A DNA stretch of 64,000 nucleotides, from positions 216,501 through 280,500 of the forward strand of contig JAQFVV010006704.1 of NCBI GenBank assembly GCA_028023455.1. The letters are read 5' to 3'. Under the pieces are notes generated by a model that searched no databases, was not told the DNA's origin, and saw only the letters and a program-made list of their open reading frames with translations. The DNA comes from Epiperipatus broadwayi (Eukaryota > Onychophora > Udeonychophora > Euonychophora > Peripatidae). This document shows, piece after piece, positions 50,554 through 61,439 of the stretch (its first letter is position 1; the number at the start of each line of letters is the position of its first letter). A program made the translations under genes and the position numbers.

Positions 50554-51402
50554 TACAAGCACCAATTTTTTTAATATGTTTGCATTGATGACGCTTATTG
50601 AAAATATTTATTTTAAACTATTATTTTCTTGCTAAATATATTATTTTCAGGTTTGTTTTCTAAATGAGTTATATTACTTTTATGTTTCTTTTTTTTTTAT
50701 TGATTTGCAAATTTTTACAAAAAAAATTTAAAACGTAGTATAGACTTTTTTCTCCACTATTATTATGTAAATAGTGGCTTCATAAATGTATAGAACATGC
50801 ACTTTATTGATTATAGTTCACTTGACAAATCTATTTTATGTTTTACAATTCAAAATTTATAATGATTTCAGCAAAATGTTTTTATAATCCTGTTACAACA
50901 ATTTATAATTTTGCAGAGAAGTATAATCAGCCACAAATCTTTAATAATAATGGACTATTATTAATAAACATTAATATTATTAGCCATAAATGTCTTTAAA
51001 CATTATGCTTTTATTTTATTTCTTATCGATATTAACGGAAATTAAAGTATATATTTGCTTGGAATTATTAAGTCCATTTCTCTATTAACATTTTTTTTTT
51101 TCTGAGTGGCAAGCGTTAAATCCAGTTTCGATCTTTTAAATTATGTTTCAAAGGAATTTTATTGAATAAATATTACACAGAGCGTTATATTCTCCATGTA
51201 CATAGAATAGTATATTTTTTTGGTAAGTGAAATTACACATATTCATATATTTATATATTTACATTAAGAAAAAGAAAAACAAATATAGTAATTATTAGTT
51301 CTTTCTTTTTAGAACCAAAGATAGTAAGATATGTCTTAAGACAACTCTTTTCATAGTTAAATTGGCATTGTCTGTTTATTTTGTTTGTATTTTTTTGCCT
51401 TC
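50554..51402. other. Unassigned A+T-rich DNA
   Basis: No gene, RNA gene or repeat recognised. Confidence 0.4.
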
Positions 51403-51411
51403 AAAAATAAG

Positions 51412-51503
51412 CGTTGGTGGTCGAGAGGTCAGCATAGCTGCCTTACAAGCAGTTGTCCCGGGTTGGTGGGTTCGCTTCCCGGCCGATGCTATGACACATG
51501 AAA
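51412..51503 (+). mobile_element. tRNA-derived SINE, tRNA-Val-like head, 9-bp TSD
   Basis: A box TGGTCGAGAGG matches the pol III consensus exactly, and B box GGTTCGCTTCC differs at one position. CTGC-CTTACAA-GCAG forms an anticodon arm with TAC, and the ends can pair as an acceptor stem, so a tRNA-Val-like origin is likely. The tail is GATGCTATGACACATG plus poly(A). AAAAATAAG flanks it at 51403-51411 and 51504-51512 (the right copy partly overlaps the tail). Same family as 24923-25034. The head lacks canonical tRNA ends and carries a tail, so it is not a functional tRNA gene. Confidence 0.85.
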
Positions 51504-51512
51504 AAAAATAAG

Positions 51513-52389
51513 CTGAAGATTTTGCATTTCATATTATCTATCAAACTTCAATAATTTCATCTGTTTAAAATCTTAATATTTTTTTATTATAAATTCTGAT
51601 TTAAACTCATATACATTAAAACACATTTATTATGTTTTATACATCTTTTAAATTTTATTTAAATTCTTTTTTTCACTTACCTAAAAAGCTAAATATTATT
51701 TTTAAATAAATCTATTACGTGGAAAAACATGCTTAGTCAATTGTTTTAGGTAAATCAAATTACAACGCAAATGGTTTTACATAAATCCATCTTGCATATT
51801 TAGTCAATAATAACATTATTTTTTTAAAACAATCTTTAGCTATTTTTCTTTAAAATTAACATTTTGATTTATTCTTGTGATCATTATTGTAGGTGAATAA
51901 GTGCTCTCTATAATTTAATTATTTGATGCAGATTTCTACATTTATTTTCATTGTACGAGATGAGGTGATTATATTGCTTCAGCTTTGTTAACAAAAATGA
52001 TGTGCATAGATTTTGCCATCATCACATTAACACTTGTGAAATAGGTATAATTCTTGTCCTTTTTACATTTTTCACATTCAACTAAATCACTTTTTATCTT
52101 TGTAAGTGCTGTACCACACAAAAATCAAACATAAAAGTTAAGTAGCAACAGTGATTTTAACCTATTGATATGAAATCACAATTTTTTCTTTATTAATTCA
52201 TAAAATAAATACATTTCATTATGTATATGATTTTATTGATGTAATAATATGATAGATTTAGCAATCCAAAAATGCTACACATCGAATAAAATACATCAAT
52301 TTTAATTACTCATCAATTAATTTCTTTTTAATACATTATTAATTCCAAAAACAAAGAACCAATTTAAACTGCTCATCAGTTTGTATATA
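51513..52389. other. Unassigned A+T-rich DNA
   Basis: No feature recognised; a short (TA)n lies near 52384. Confidence 0.4.
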
Positions 52390-52478
52390 TATATTACAAA
52401 TGAAGCCCTACCAATAGCCCACTCAAGCTGTCAATAAATGCTGAGAGAGAATCGAAAATAAATTATCTCTTTCAAATT

Positions 52479-52539
52479 GTCCCGACCCTTAAACCATGGT
52501 TTCATGCTAATTGGCAATTGTCAGTAAAGGGTAGGGGAC
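52479..52539 (-). ncRNA. Decayed type I hammerhead with 8-nt palindromic stem III
   Basis: Minus strand: distal stem I GUCCC/GGGAC, internal loop CUAC opposite UC, and proximal CCUUUA/UAAGGG (one G-U). The core reads CUGACAA instead of CUGANGA (G8 changed to A, as expected from CpG decay of CUGACGA). Stem II is UGC/GCA with loop CAAUUA and a flanking U-U mismatch. GAA follows, then stem III as the palindrome ACCAUGGU, and U17. Loss of G8 should abolish cleavage, while the fold is well preserved. Confidence 0.72.
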
Positions 52540-52673
52540 TAGAAACTAGATCTAAATCTCCAACTCTACTGAACAGCACTTATGTAAACTGTTCCTATAA
52601 GTTTGAAAGCACGAATCTTTAGATACGTAAATATCTCAAAATCCAGCTACACAAACTATATAGCTATATGGGT

Positions 52674-52688
52674 CTGAATTCAGTTCAG
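52674..52688 (-). other. Conserved family hairpin
   Basis: CTGAATTCAGTTCAG: the C-to-T change in the sixth stem pair can still form a G-U pair when read as plus-sense RNA. It lies 135 nt upstream of the hammerhead in ribozyme sense and is preceded on the plus strand by ATATGGGT. Confidence 0.65.
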
Positions 52689-52775
52689 TTTCTCCACATA
52701 GTTAAAAGGTTCTGCAATCTATATCATTGCTAAAACCTTCAAAGGTACATTTATGTTATCAAGCACATATTTTAA

Positions 52776-53317
52776 TACAGTTACATACATATAAAAATAT
52801 TACTTAACTGAAATTCTCACCTAATCATTTCAAATACAAATTGCCCTTATCAGTAAGAAAAGTTTTCAGTAGCATTGTTCTCATACTATTTATTATTCAA
52901 TCAATGTTAGATATCAAAAATAATTTGTCGAAAAAATTCACTCTTATATAGAATTATTATTTAAAATATGTTATTTCAGGACTGGAATTTTATTAATTTT
53001 CCACAAACTTTAGATGTATATATTTCTATGATGAAATTGATATTGAATTTTTTTTTTTTTCATAATATTTTCACCTTTGTTAACCATAACTTTTTAAAGA
53101 GAAAATTATATTTTCTTCATACAGTAAGTAGAATCTAATCTTATAATTCATCTCACCACCTGTTTTAGTCAGAATCTTTACTTGCAAATTACTGTTGAAT
53201 ATTATAAAAATTTTATACTATAATATTCACTCAAAATTTACTCTAATATTAGATTAAGTATAGATACATAAAAACTGCTAATTATCATTATCAGGTTTTC
53301 TTAAAGCATATATAATT
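52776..53317. other. Unassigned A+T-rich DNA
   Basis: No feature recognised. Confidence 0.4.
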
Positions 53318-53563
53318 AGAGGGAATTTTAATCCAGACTTTAAAGTTCATTTTAATTATGAACTCTATTTTATACAACTGATACACATAACTATGTACAT
53401 GGAAAAAACATAAATGATCTGTATACATATTTGTGCTGGTTAGCACCAAATACGTAAATATCATTTATCTTTTTCGCATGTAAGTGGTCGTGTGTATCAG
53501 TTGTATAAGATGAAAATTGTGACTAAAGGGAGCTTGAAAATCTGGGCTCAAATTCCTTTAATT
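53318..53563. mobile_element. Foldback element related to 21705-22069
   Basis: Outer arms GAGGGAATTTTAATCC (left) and GGGCTCAAATTCCTTTA (right) pair imperfectly. TACAACTGATACACA near 53376 pairs with TGTGTATCAGTTGTA near 53493. The right half (TGTGCTGGTTAGCACCAAATA onward) aligns with 21940-22069. Read rightwards the right arm holds GAAAATCTGGGCTCAAATTCC, a B-box-like end shared with the other foldbacks. Confidence 0.65.
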
Positions 53564-54052
53564 ATATCTAGATTAAAAATATATATAATATACTTCTATT
53601 TAAACATTAAAGCATATGTATAATTATTTTTTTCTTTTCAATAGTTTCACTAATGCAGTATACCTAAGCTATGACTGTTTAATATCTAATCAGTTGTAAA
53701 AATATATAAAGAAACATCCAGTTAACAACTTTTTCAGAATTCCTTTCCGCTAAGGATCTCTTTAATCAGAACTTTCCCATATATTTTTTTTCTCATAATT
53801 TTTTAATTATAATATCTACCTTTGACAGATTATTTCTTCCATATTTTTCATCAGTTTTTTTTTTTCATTGTTTCTTTGGTTTTCCTATAATTTTCCTTCT
53901 CTTCATTATCAAGTTAATCATTATCCCTGATGATCTGTTCTTATTCTTTAATCTAACATGATTGTATCATTAAAATTTACATTTTTTATAGTGGTTATAT
54001 TTTTTCAGTTCAACTATTTATCTAATCCCTTTGATTTAGCCTTTTCTTCAAT
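53564..54052. other. Unassigned A+T-rich DNA
   Basis: No feature recognised. Confidence 0.4.
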
Positions 54053-54272
54053 CTTGATCTTTAAACAGCAGCAAAACTCTTTCTACAGTAATGCCACTCC
54101 ATGCAAGCTTAGTATTCAATGCATGCAAAAATGTTTGCTACTGTTTAAACAGCTTGTGTAAGCATAGGAAATGGTGATCATGTGATGTTTTAGTGGTTTT
54201 ATGCAAATCCTGCCCATATGATGATGGTGAGTGTGGTTTTTAAAAAAACAGTGACATCAAAATGTGCAGCTA

Positions 54273-54287
54273 CTGAACTGGGTTCAG
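54273..54287 (+). other. Conserved family hairpin
   Basis: CTGAACTGGGTTCAG: perfect 6-bp stem with loop TGG. Only the loop differs from the other copies. About 160 nt before the hammerhead. Confidence 0.7.
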
Positions 54288-54435
54288 ATCTATATGACTA
54301 TACAAGGAAAATAGCTGGGATTAAAACATTATTGTGTTTTCATTTTGGTTTCATAGCTTTATAGTTAACTAAATAAGTAAAAGATGACCAATGAAAAATT
54401 GTATTAGATTCTAAGATCGAGTTGCAGTACTCTAG

Positions 54436-54490
54436 GCTGTTCACTGATGAAAGCCACTAGTTAGAAACTAATCTGGAGATAATGAATGCG
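54436..54490 (+). ncRNA. Decayed hammerhead motif
   Basis: CUGAUGA, GAAAC and a UC cleavage end remain (AUC instead of GUC). Stem II is reduced to about AGC/GUU with loop CACUA, stem III reads ACUAAU (palindrome broken), and proximal stem I keeps about four pairs. Recognisable by alignment with 45780-45838; probably inactive. Confidence 0.6.
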
Positions 54491-54632
54491 TAGGTATTGA
54501 ATAGGGTTTGATGGACAAACCTTCTTGCATATATTGATTAATAAGGGATTTTACTGAGTGACAGTATCCTACGAGTTTGCTGAAAAAACATTGTGCAAGC
54601 AAAGGAAATGGGATCATGTAAACCTTGATCTT

Positions 54633-57600
54633 CTTATTGAAATTATCCTGTTCATCACTAGCAATCTCTGACTATTTGTTATTTAGATTCATCATTCACA
54701 ATGCTGATCAAGTGCAAAAATTCTTAACTCAAAATAATATGCTTTTTGAGCAACCAACATTTGCAATTACTCTGATCAATGATAACTTGATCATTTTTAG
54801 AAACAATAAATATTATTAGATGTTATAATAGCAAGAAATCAAACTGACATAACTATTACACTTTTATCAACAGTGATACAATTACCATAAATATTAGTTA
54901 GTAAAAATATTTTAAATATTAAAGAAATACTTTCATTTATATAAATATATTAAAAAGTAAAAAATATTTTGTTCAGCTTTCACAAATAAAAATGTGAAGG
55001 TGTTATATATATAAATAGTTCTTATATTTTTTTATTAATTTTTACAGACTTCTGAAGAAGCAAGAATTATCGTCACACTTGATTAAAGAGAAACAACTTA
55101 TTGTGTCACCTCTACTATTATTCATATTTTTGCCTGTGTAACACATTTATTTTACTGTAAACATATTGATATTTGAACATAGTTTGTTATTAATAAAGCC
55201 TTTTTTTACATAAAAAGGAATTACAATTTAGCATTTTAAAATTAATATTCTTTGCTGTTTTGATATGATGTGTATATAAGTATAACTGATTTTTTATTTA
55301 TTTAAAGAATGTCATGTTCTTTTATTTGCAAAAACTGAAGAATTTATTTTTACTTTTTAATGAATGTATGTGAATAGAAACATATATACATATATTTTTT
55401 TAATTTTATACACATAACACTGAATTATCAAAATGAAATGAATTTATTTACATTAGATTTTATCAAGTTAATAAAACTATAATCAGAAGAAATTAAATAA
55501 AAATATAATAGAAAATAAATTCATCAGTTGATATAGTTCTCAATGAATTTTAAATTACAATTAATGTAGCTAGATATGTTAGCATCTAAAATTTAAAAAA
55601 AAGTATTTTTTGCTAAACTTGTTTGAAAACTCTGGAAAATATCTAGTCATCAAAACACATGTATAAGCAAAGCAGTCAATTAATTTGAAAATTGCAAAGT
55701 TGGTAAAAATTGAGTTAAAATTTTTTATTGAGACAGAATTAAATAAAAATAAATAAAAAACTAGTTTGAAATGTCTTAACCTACTGTTTTGACAAGTGAA
55801 GGACTTTGTATGGAGAAATTGAGAAAAGGTGCTGGAATTTAACTTGCTTATACAGTAGAGATTTTTTTTTAATCATAAAATTTGTATATATGTATATATT
55901 ATTCTGATATTTTAATTCCAAAAAAAATCTAAAATCTAAAATGCACTGATTTCAAACAAACTTTGAAAAGCTTTGACATTTTTGGTAACTATTATAAAAT
56001 TTCATATGCTTTGTAAGATTACTTCAAAAAAATTTTTGGATGATTAAAACCATGAATTTTTTTTTATAAAGTTTATTAAAACTCATAATTATTTTAGCAC
56101 AATAATTGTGTAATAATTACTAAAAATCAAAAGTATAGATAGTTACACATTTAATTTATACATATATATTTTATTTTTAAGAATCAATAATAAGTATTAG
56201 ATTAAGAAAATTATAGAGTTGGCATAGACACATCTTCTCAAACTGATCACTAACATTGTAAAAATTACTTTAAAAAATTGCTATTTTAAAGCATAATTTG
56301 ACACATTTATTAGATATTTTCATTTATTTATTCACATTTTAAACACAAATATCAATAAAAAGGAGTCATTAATTTTATTAAATTAATCTGCTTCTCCTGA
56401 TCATTGAATAATGAAACCATTCTTTCTTTTTATAATGATCTTATTTTTTTCAATATTTGGAAAATTCAAATATGTTTTTTAGAACATATTTTGTTTTCAA
56501 ACATAAATTTCTATTAAATAAAGTCCTATTCATTGTAGTCTGATACAGAATAATGGTTTAATGCTAAAATCAAATGTTGAAAGCTAACAAAACTCTCACA
56601 AGAGAAAATCTACAACCATTTTACTTTTTTTGGCTAATATTGTTATAATATATTCTTAGCTTACACAATATTTTATAGAAACAAATTTTATTCATTTTGA
56701 TTCATTGCTGTTTTATAAGCATGAATAATCAATAGATATTAAATAATAATACACATTAAATAAATGCAACAATGAAGTAAAATAAATAAAAAAATATTTA
56801 TACATTACAAGATCAACCATTCTATCTCATTGGATCATTAACTATGATAAAATCAATAAATATGTACATAGATATAAATTTATGGAGTGTACTTCACTGT
56901 AATTTCAACAATAATCATGAAATTCCCTTCATATATAATTTCATCATAGGCTTTCAAAATATATTCATTAGCAGCTATTCTGTCACCCACTTGTTGAATT
57001 CTATAGAATAAACAGAAACATCTTGCATTAAAGTTGTTTCTTTTTACTGATATTACTGTTCTCAGATAGAAACTCCTCTAATAATATTTTACTAAAAATG
57101 AAAAAAGCACAATATATCTTTTAATACAAGATTCATCAAATGATAAGCAGAAATTCAACTATCATGAATATTCATCTATCAAAGCCACAACATTTTAAAA
57201 GGTTGAAAAAGATCTTTTTAATTTATAAAAATAATTATTTAATGTTACTAGGTAACAATTTTAGTGAGAATTTATATGACTACATTTTCATTTACACATT
57301 TACAATTTTAAAGTTTATAAAAAGTCTTTATATGCATTTATGATTCATAACTGATTTCATTTACATGAGAAATTTTCAAATATTTTTAGTTACTGTGTTA
57401 TCTTGCAATTAACAGTCAAATTTTCTATACAATAGACTTTACCAATAAGTCCATTACATAATGTAAACTGGTTCTCTGCTAAAGGATGTCAACATCTTAC
57501 TAATATTAAACATATTAAATAAGTACTTATGATTCAAAAGTGATTTTCTTTACATAAAAAATCTTCTATCATTTATAGTTAATATGTTATCACATAAATG

Positions 57601-60165
57601 AAATCATTTTTTTCTATACATTAAAGACTTTACTAATAAATAAAGACATTTGATTTTTGCCAAAAAACATTAACAATTCAACATCTCATTACAGTGAATT
57701 AATATAATACCAATACATAGTAGTTATACATAATTTAATACTTATTAATATTTTATCATTATATTTATTAATATTTTATCATTATATTTACCTGAAAGTT
57801 ATGTGAAAAGAATATAGCACATATGAAAAAATTTAAATACTTTCCAGAAATAATATCTCAATGAAACATTTTATTCCATAAGGATTTTTCAAATGCTACA
57901 TTAAAATTATGTCTTTAATGTATGTGCTTTCATTTATTTAGAATAAGTGATGCAAAAACATTTATTGATCAAAATAGCTTTAATGGTTGCAAATTTGCCA
58001 CTTGTAACTATCAATCTATTATCAACTTCCAAGCTATCAAAACACTTTGAATTGGCAATCTATGTAATGTTATTAAGATTCATAATTATGAAAATTATGT
58101 TCAACTTGCAATTGTTTTTGTCCTTCCAAAAATTGAAGATATCTTTGTGTATACCTGTATTATATTATAAATGTTATTAATAAATCTATTTTAATACATA
58201 TACATATATTTTAAATTTACAATCTTTTTTCTCTATCTTCTGTCCTTCTTTTGTATTTTGTTAGCATTTAAACTAAAATTATTTTATTTTTATTGTTATT
58301 ATTAAACATAGAGCTAATTTATTAAAACTTTAACTCTTAATAATATCTTAATACCATGGAAACTAAGCAAATTATTCAACAAGCTTTCGCAACATTGTTT
58401 CTCTTTTTTATTTAGCTGAATGATTTTCTTTTTGTTACAAATCATAAATACATCGCAAATTGCATTAAGCGAATTATTAAAAAAATTTCATAAAATCTCG
58501 GCAAATTCAGACAGAATTTAATCAGCTTTAATTATAGGGTAATCAAGGGTCTTTTGTTAATAATAATCTTTATTTCTTGATTACAAATTAAGTGATATTT
58601 GTAACAAAATCTAAAAACAATGTCAATATATTAATAGTGTTTCTGTTATTAGTAATAATAATTAGTGGTTTGATTATTAAACAATAATTTATGAAAAATT
58701 CAATTTAATCATTATTGTTGCTTTAGCACAAATTATTACTAATTTAATGTGCTAAAATTAACATTTTATAGACACATTCTCTTTTATTTTTATTTTATGC
58801 AAATGTTGGTATTCTTACTATTGTTTAAACTCTGCTTATCTATTACATTTATAGTTTTTCATTATTTGAGTTTGTAAAATAATATTGACTTAGTTGCAAG
58901 TACTTTTTATATTTAATTTTCTTCAATATTTTTTTGGGAGGAAGGAGGGTGTTTAAGTCACCATATTGAAAATTATAATTTTTTTTATTTTTGATATTTT
59001 ATTATAACATACAGTAAATGTTTATCAGCCAAAAATAAAATAAAAATTCTCTGATATAATTGCCTTGAAATACTATTCTATCTGTAATTGAATAATTTTT
59101 CTTTTAAATTTATATATAAATCAAACAGTATGTGATTAATATTTTAAGATGTAATAAAAACCAATCTGAGTTAATGTCTTCTATTATTACATTTACTTTT
59201 CATTCATAACTAAAATTGACTGTGATACGTATTTTTACAATACTTGCACACATCTATAATATTTAGACCAGTGAGAATGTTTGATATTTATCATGCTTTT
59301 TATTTATAGTTCTCACAAAAAAATATAAGTTCATAAAATTAATTTTGTTGTTTGATGTTGTTGTAAGATACATTAAGTCATAGTAGTGGATTATTCACAA
59401 ATATCTATAAAAGTTAAGTATTGTGTCAGTAGTAATGTTTTGGGGGAAAAAATCAATGAAAAGATTTACAAAAAATAATTATATCAGACAAACAGATTTT
59501 GTTTATGATTGGAAAGACTAAAAATAAAATTAGTGAAATCTTATTTCTCTGTTTACTGAAAAAACTAAACTCCATGTATAAAAATTTTAAATGCAATGAA
59601 GTCAAGTTACCTGCAATATTTTGTTCTTAGCTTCTTTCCCCTGAATCCAATTTATCATATATTGAAGATAATAACTCATTTTGTTGATAATGTTTTGTTG
59701 TTAAGCTTTGATTACAATATTATTGTTTACTATAGTGCAAGTAGAGAGTACTTTCCAACATGCATATACATTATAATGATATTCTTAGCTCCAAGTTAAT
59801 AACCACGATCATAATTTTTAAAAAAAATTATTGGCTTATCAAGAAAATAGATAGTATTGATTATTACTGTTATTATTATAAGTAGTGTTGTTTGGGAGGT
59901 ACATTCATACTGCTGTTGGTAATACCTCATGAACAAGTTATTAAATTATCTAAGTTGTCCTCTAAAACATATTTTATAAATATTCAGCATCTTAAAAAGA
60001 ATTACATGTATCAAATTTTGTTTTATCGCAGTTAAAAGATAGTTTAAAAAGATACACAAACATTTAAAATCAATTTTTTAAAGATTAACAGGCAGGATTG
60101 AATAAATATTTAAAAATATTATATTATAAATGATAGATTTTATTATTACAGCTAGATGATTTAAA
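54633..60165. other. Long unassigned A+T-rich tract
   Basis: No coding region, RNA gene or mobile element recognised on either strand. Short open frames near 57140, 57947 and 59596 give low-complexity hydrophobic products typical of A+T-rich noncoding DNA. A short direct duplication of TATTAATATTTTATCATTAT lies near 57744-57790. 55045-55120 contains TCTGAAGA and GAAAC but no stems. Confidence 0.45.
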
Positions 60166-60170
60166 CTACA

Positions 60171-60764
60171 TGTTGTGTTTGGTTAAGCTTGCAGGTTCGT
60201 TTCCAACCAACAGATACAAAAACGAACAACTATTCAGCAATAAATATGTGTAATTTATTAGTACAAAATATATACACATGTTAATTTAACAAATATACAA
60301 ATACAGTTGATATGCTTCAATGCTGAGATAGTCGTACGAAGTATGGAACTCGCTTCCCGTTAATGATTAGCCTGTGTCGTGAGTTCTGGTAAGAAGACTC
60401 TTCCAGCTATGTAGTTAGCTTGCCTCGAGTCAGCTCTAGTTCAGATGTGCAGTTTCCAGTCTGTAGGTGGACTTGCCTCACTGGGTGGACATCGTGATAA
60501 TAACTAGATAAATACCTTTGCTGATGGCAGAAGGTTTAATGGAGAGAACGTTCTGTCATTCAGGTTAACAGAAGTAATTGCTCTCTGTCTTGCCTCCAAA
60601 AGGCTGAATATTTAAAGGCAGATTCCCTATCTTACTGTAAACACATGGATTTTGTGTGTGAACCCCAGTGAAGGTTTTAATCCCATTGGATAGCAACTGG
60701 GTGCTAGCCAATTAGGCAAGGAATCTGGAATAGTCCACTTCTGAAGGCAGAGTCAGATATGACA
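60171..60764 (-). mobile_element. Solo LTR, 594 bp, with 5-bp TSD
   Basis: On the plus strand the block runs TGTTGTGTTTGG ... ATATGACA, with TG and CA ends. It is flanked by CTACA at 60166-60170 and 60765-60769. It is richer in G+C than its surroundings. In minus orientation TTTAAATATTC (TATA-like, near 60607-60617) precedes AATAAA (near 60255), the expected order within an LTR, so minus is the likely sense. No internal retroelement sequence, primer-binding site or second LTR adjoins, so it is the product of LTR-LTR recombination. Family (gypsy-like or other) cannot be told from the LTR alone. Confidence 0.75.
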
Positions 60765-60769
60765 CTACA

Positions 60770-61439
60770 CATTTAAAGTTTTAACATAATACTCAAACAC
60801 ATTGTGCATGACTTATTTGGTTGAATGTATTAAAAATTAAAAAGTATAATTAAAAATGGTTTAATAAATTTATTATTAAAGCAATAAATAGATTTGTTAT
60901 TAATTATTGTGAGAACTTTAAAAATAAATAAAATAAAAAATCATTTAGTTAATATTTTAATATTAGAAGTAATTTATTGGTCAACAAGAATGTGGGTTTT
61001 TGTTTTATTTTTGATCACTAATTAATATAATCTGATGTTTTAATATTTCAAATAAAATTCATCTATATCATTATAATTTTGGTGCTATAAACTTTAAAAT
61101 CTCAAATATCACTTGCTGCATACTGTTTATAGGTGACTATGATAGAATATTCCTGTAAAAATCTCAAGAAGTGAAAAATTTAGTGTAAAAAGTATGCTAA
61201 AAATTGTTTAGTCTTTTACTAAATCGTATGCAGAACTGCATAGGATTTAAATTCAGAATAAGCCATCTTGGTATCCTGCCTTAAAATAATGTCTAGTTAA
61301 ACAACCAACTCAATATTTGTCTCTTAATGACAACTGTTCTTCTACATAATCCTGAATAGAGAAATTACAAGTCAACTAATGTATATCACTTCAATAATGA
61401 ATTTAAAAGGACCTGTCATCCAAAACATGCTGACTATAT
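60770..61439. other. Unassigned A+T-rich DNA
   Basis: No feature recognised between the solo LTR and the hAT end. Confidence 0.4.

Larger units (their letters stand above)
52390..52775 (-). mobile_element. Single-copy hammerhead-family element
   Basis: A body of about 385 bp with uncertain ends. It shares with the 456-bp family the order (plus strand) hammerhead complement, then TATATGGGTCTGAA with the CTGAAY hairpin, then GTTATCAAGCACAT (compare ACCATCAAGCATCACAT). The sequence between is different, so it is a distinct subfamily. I could not find a target-site duplication. Confidence 0.6.
54062..54623 (+). mobile_element. Older plus-strand copy of the 456-bp hammerhead family
   Basis: The 9-bp duplication CTTGATCTT flanks it (54053-54061 and 54624-54632). 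Read rightwards it follows the complement of the 45679-46890 unit throughout: GTGATCATGTGATG, then CAAATCCTGCC, ACATCAAAATGTG, the CTGAAC hairpin, the decayed hammerhead, and CAGTATCCTACGAG. GGAAATG...GATCATGT occurs at both 54166 and 54604, about 438 bp apart, giving a little over one unit. An inverted segment starts the element (54062-54160), the same architecture as the young array. Many substitutions make it an old insertion. Confidence 0.78.

Noticed and set aside
51412-51503. Functional tRNA-Val gene
   Set aside because: Imperfect acceptor pairing, a B-box mismatch, a poly(A) tail and a flanking duplication mark it as a SINE.
55040-55125. Possible hammerhead (TCTGAAGA ... GAGAAAC)
   Set aside because: Core spacing is wrong and no stem I or II can be drawn.
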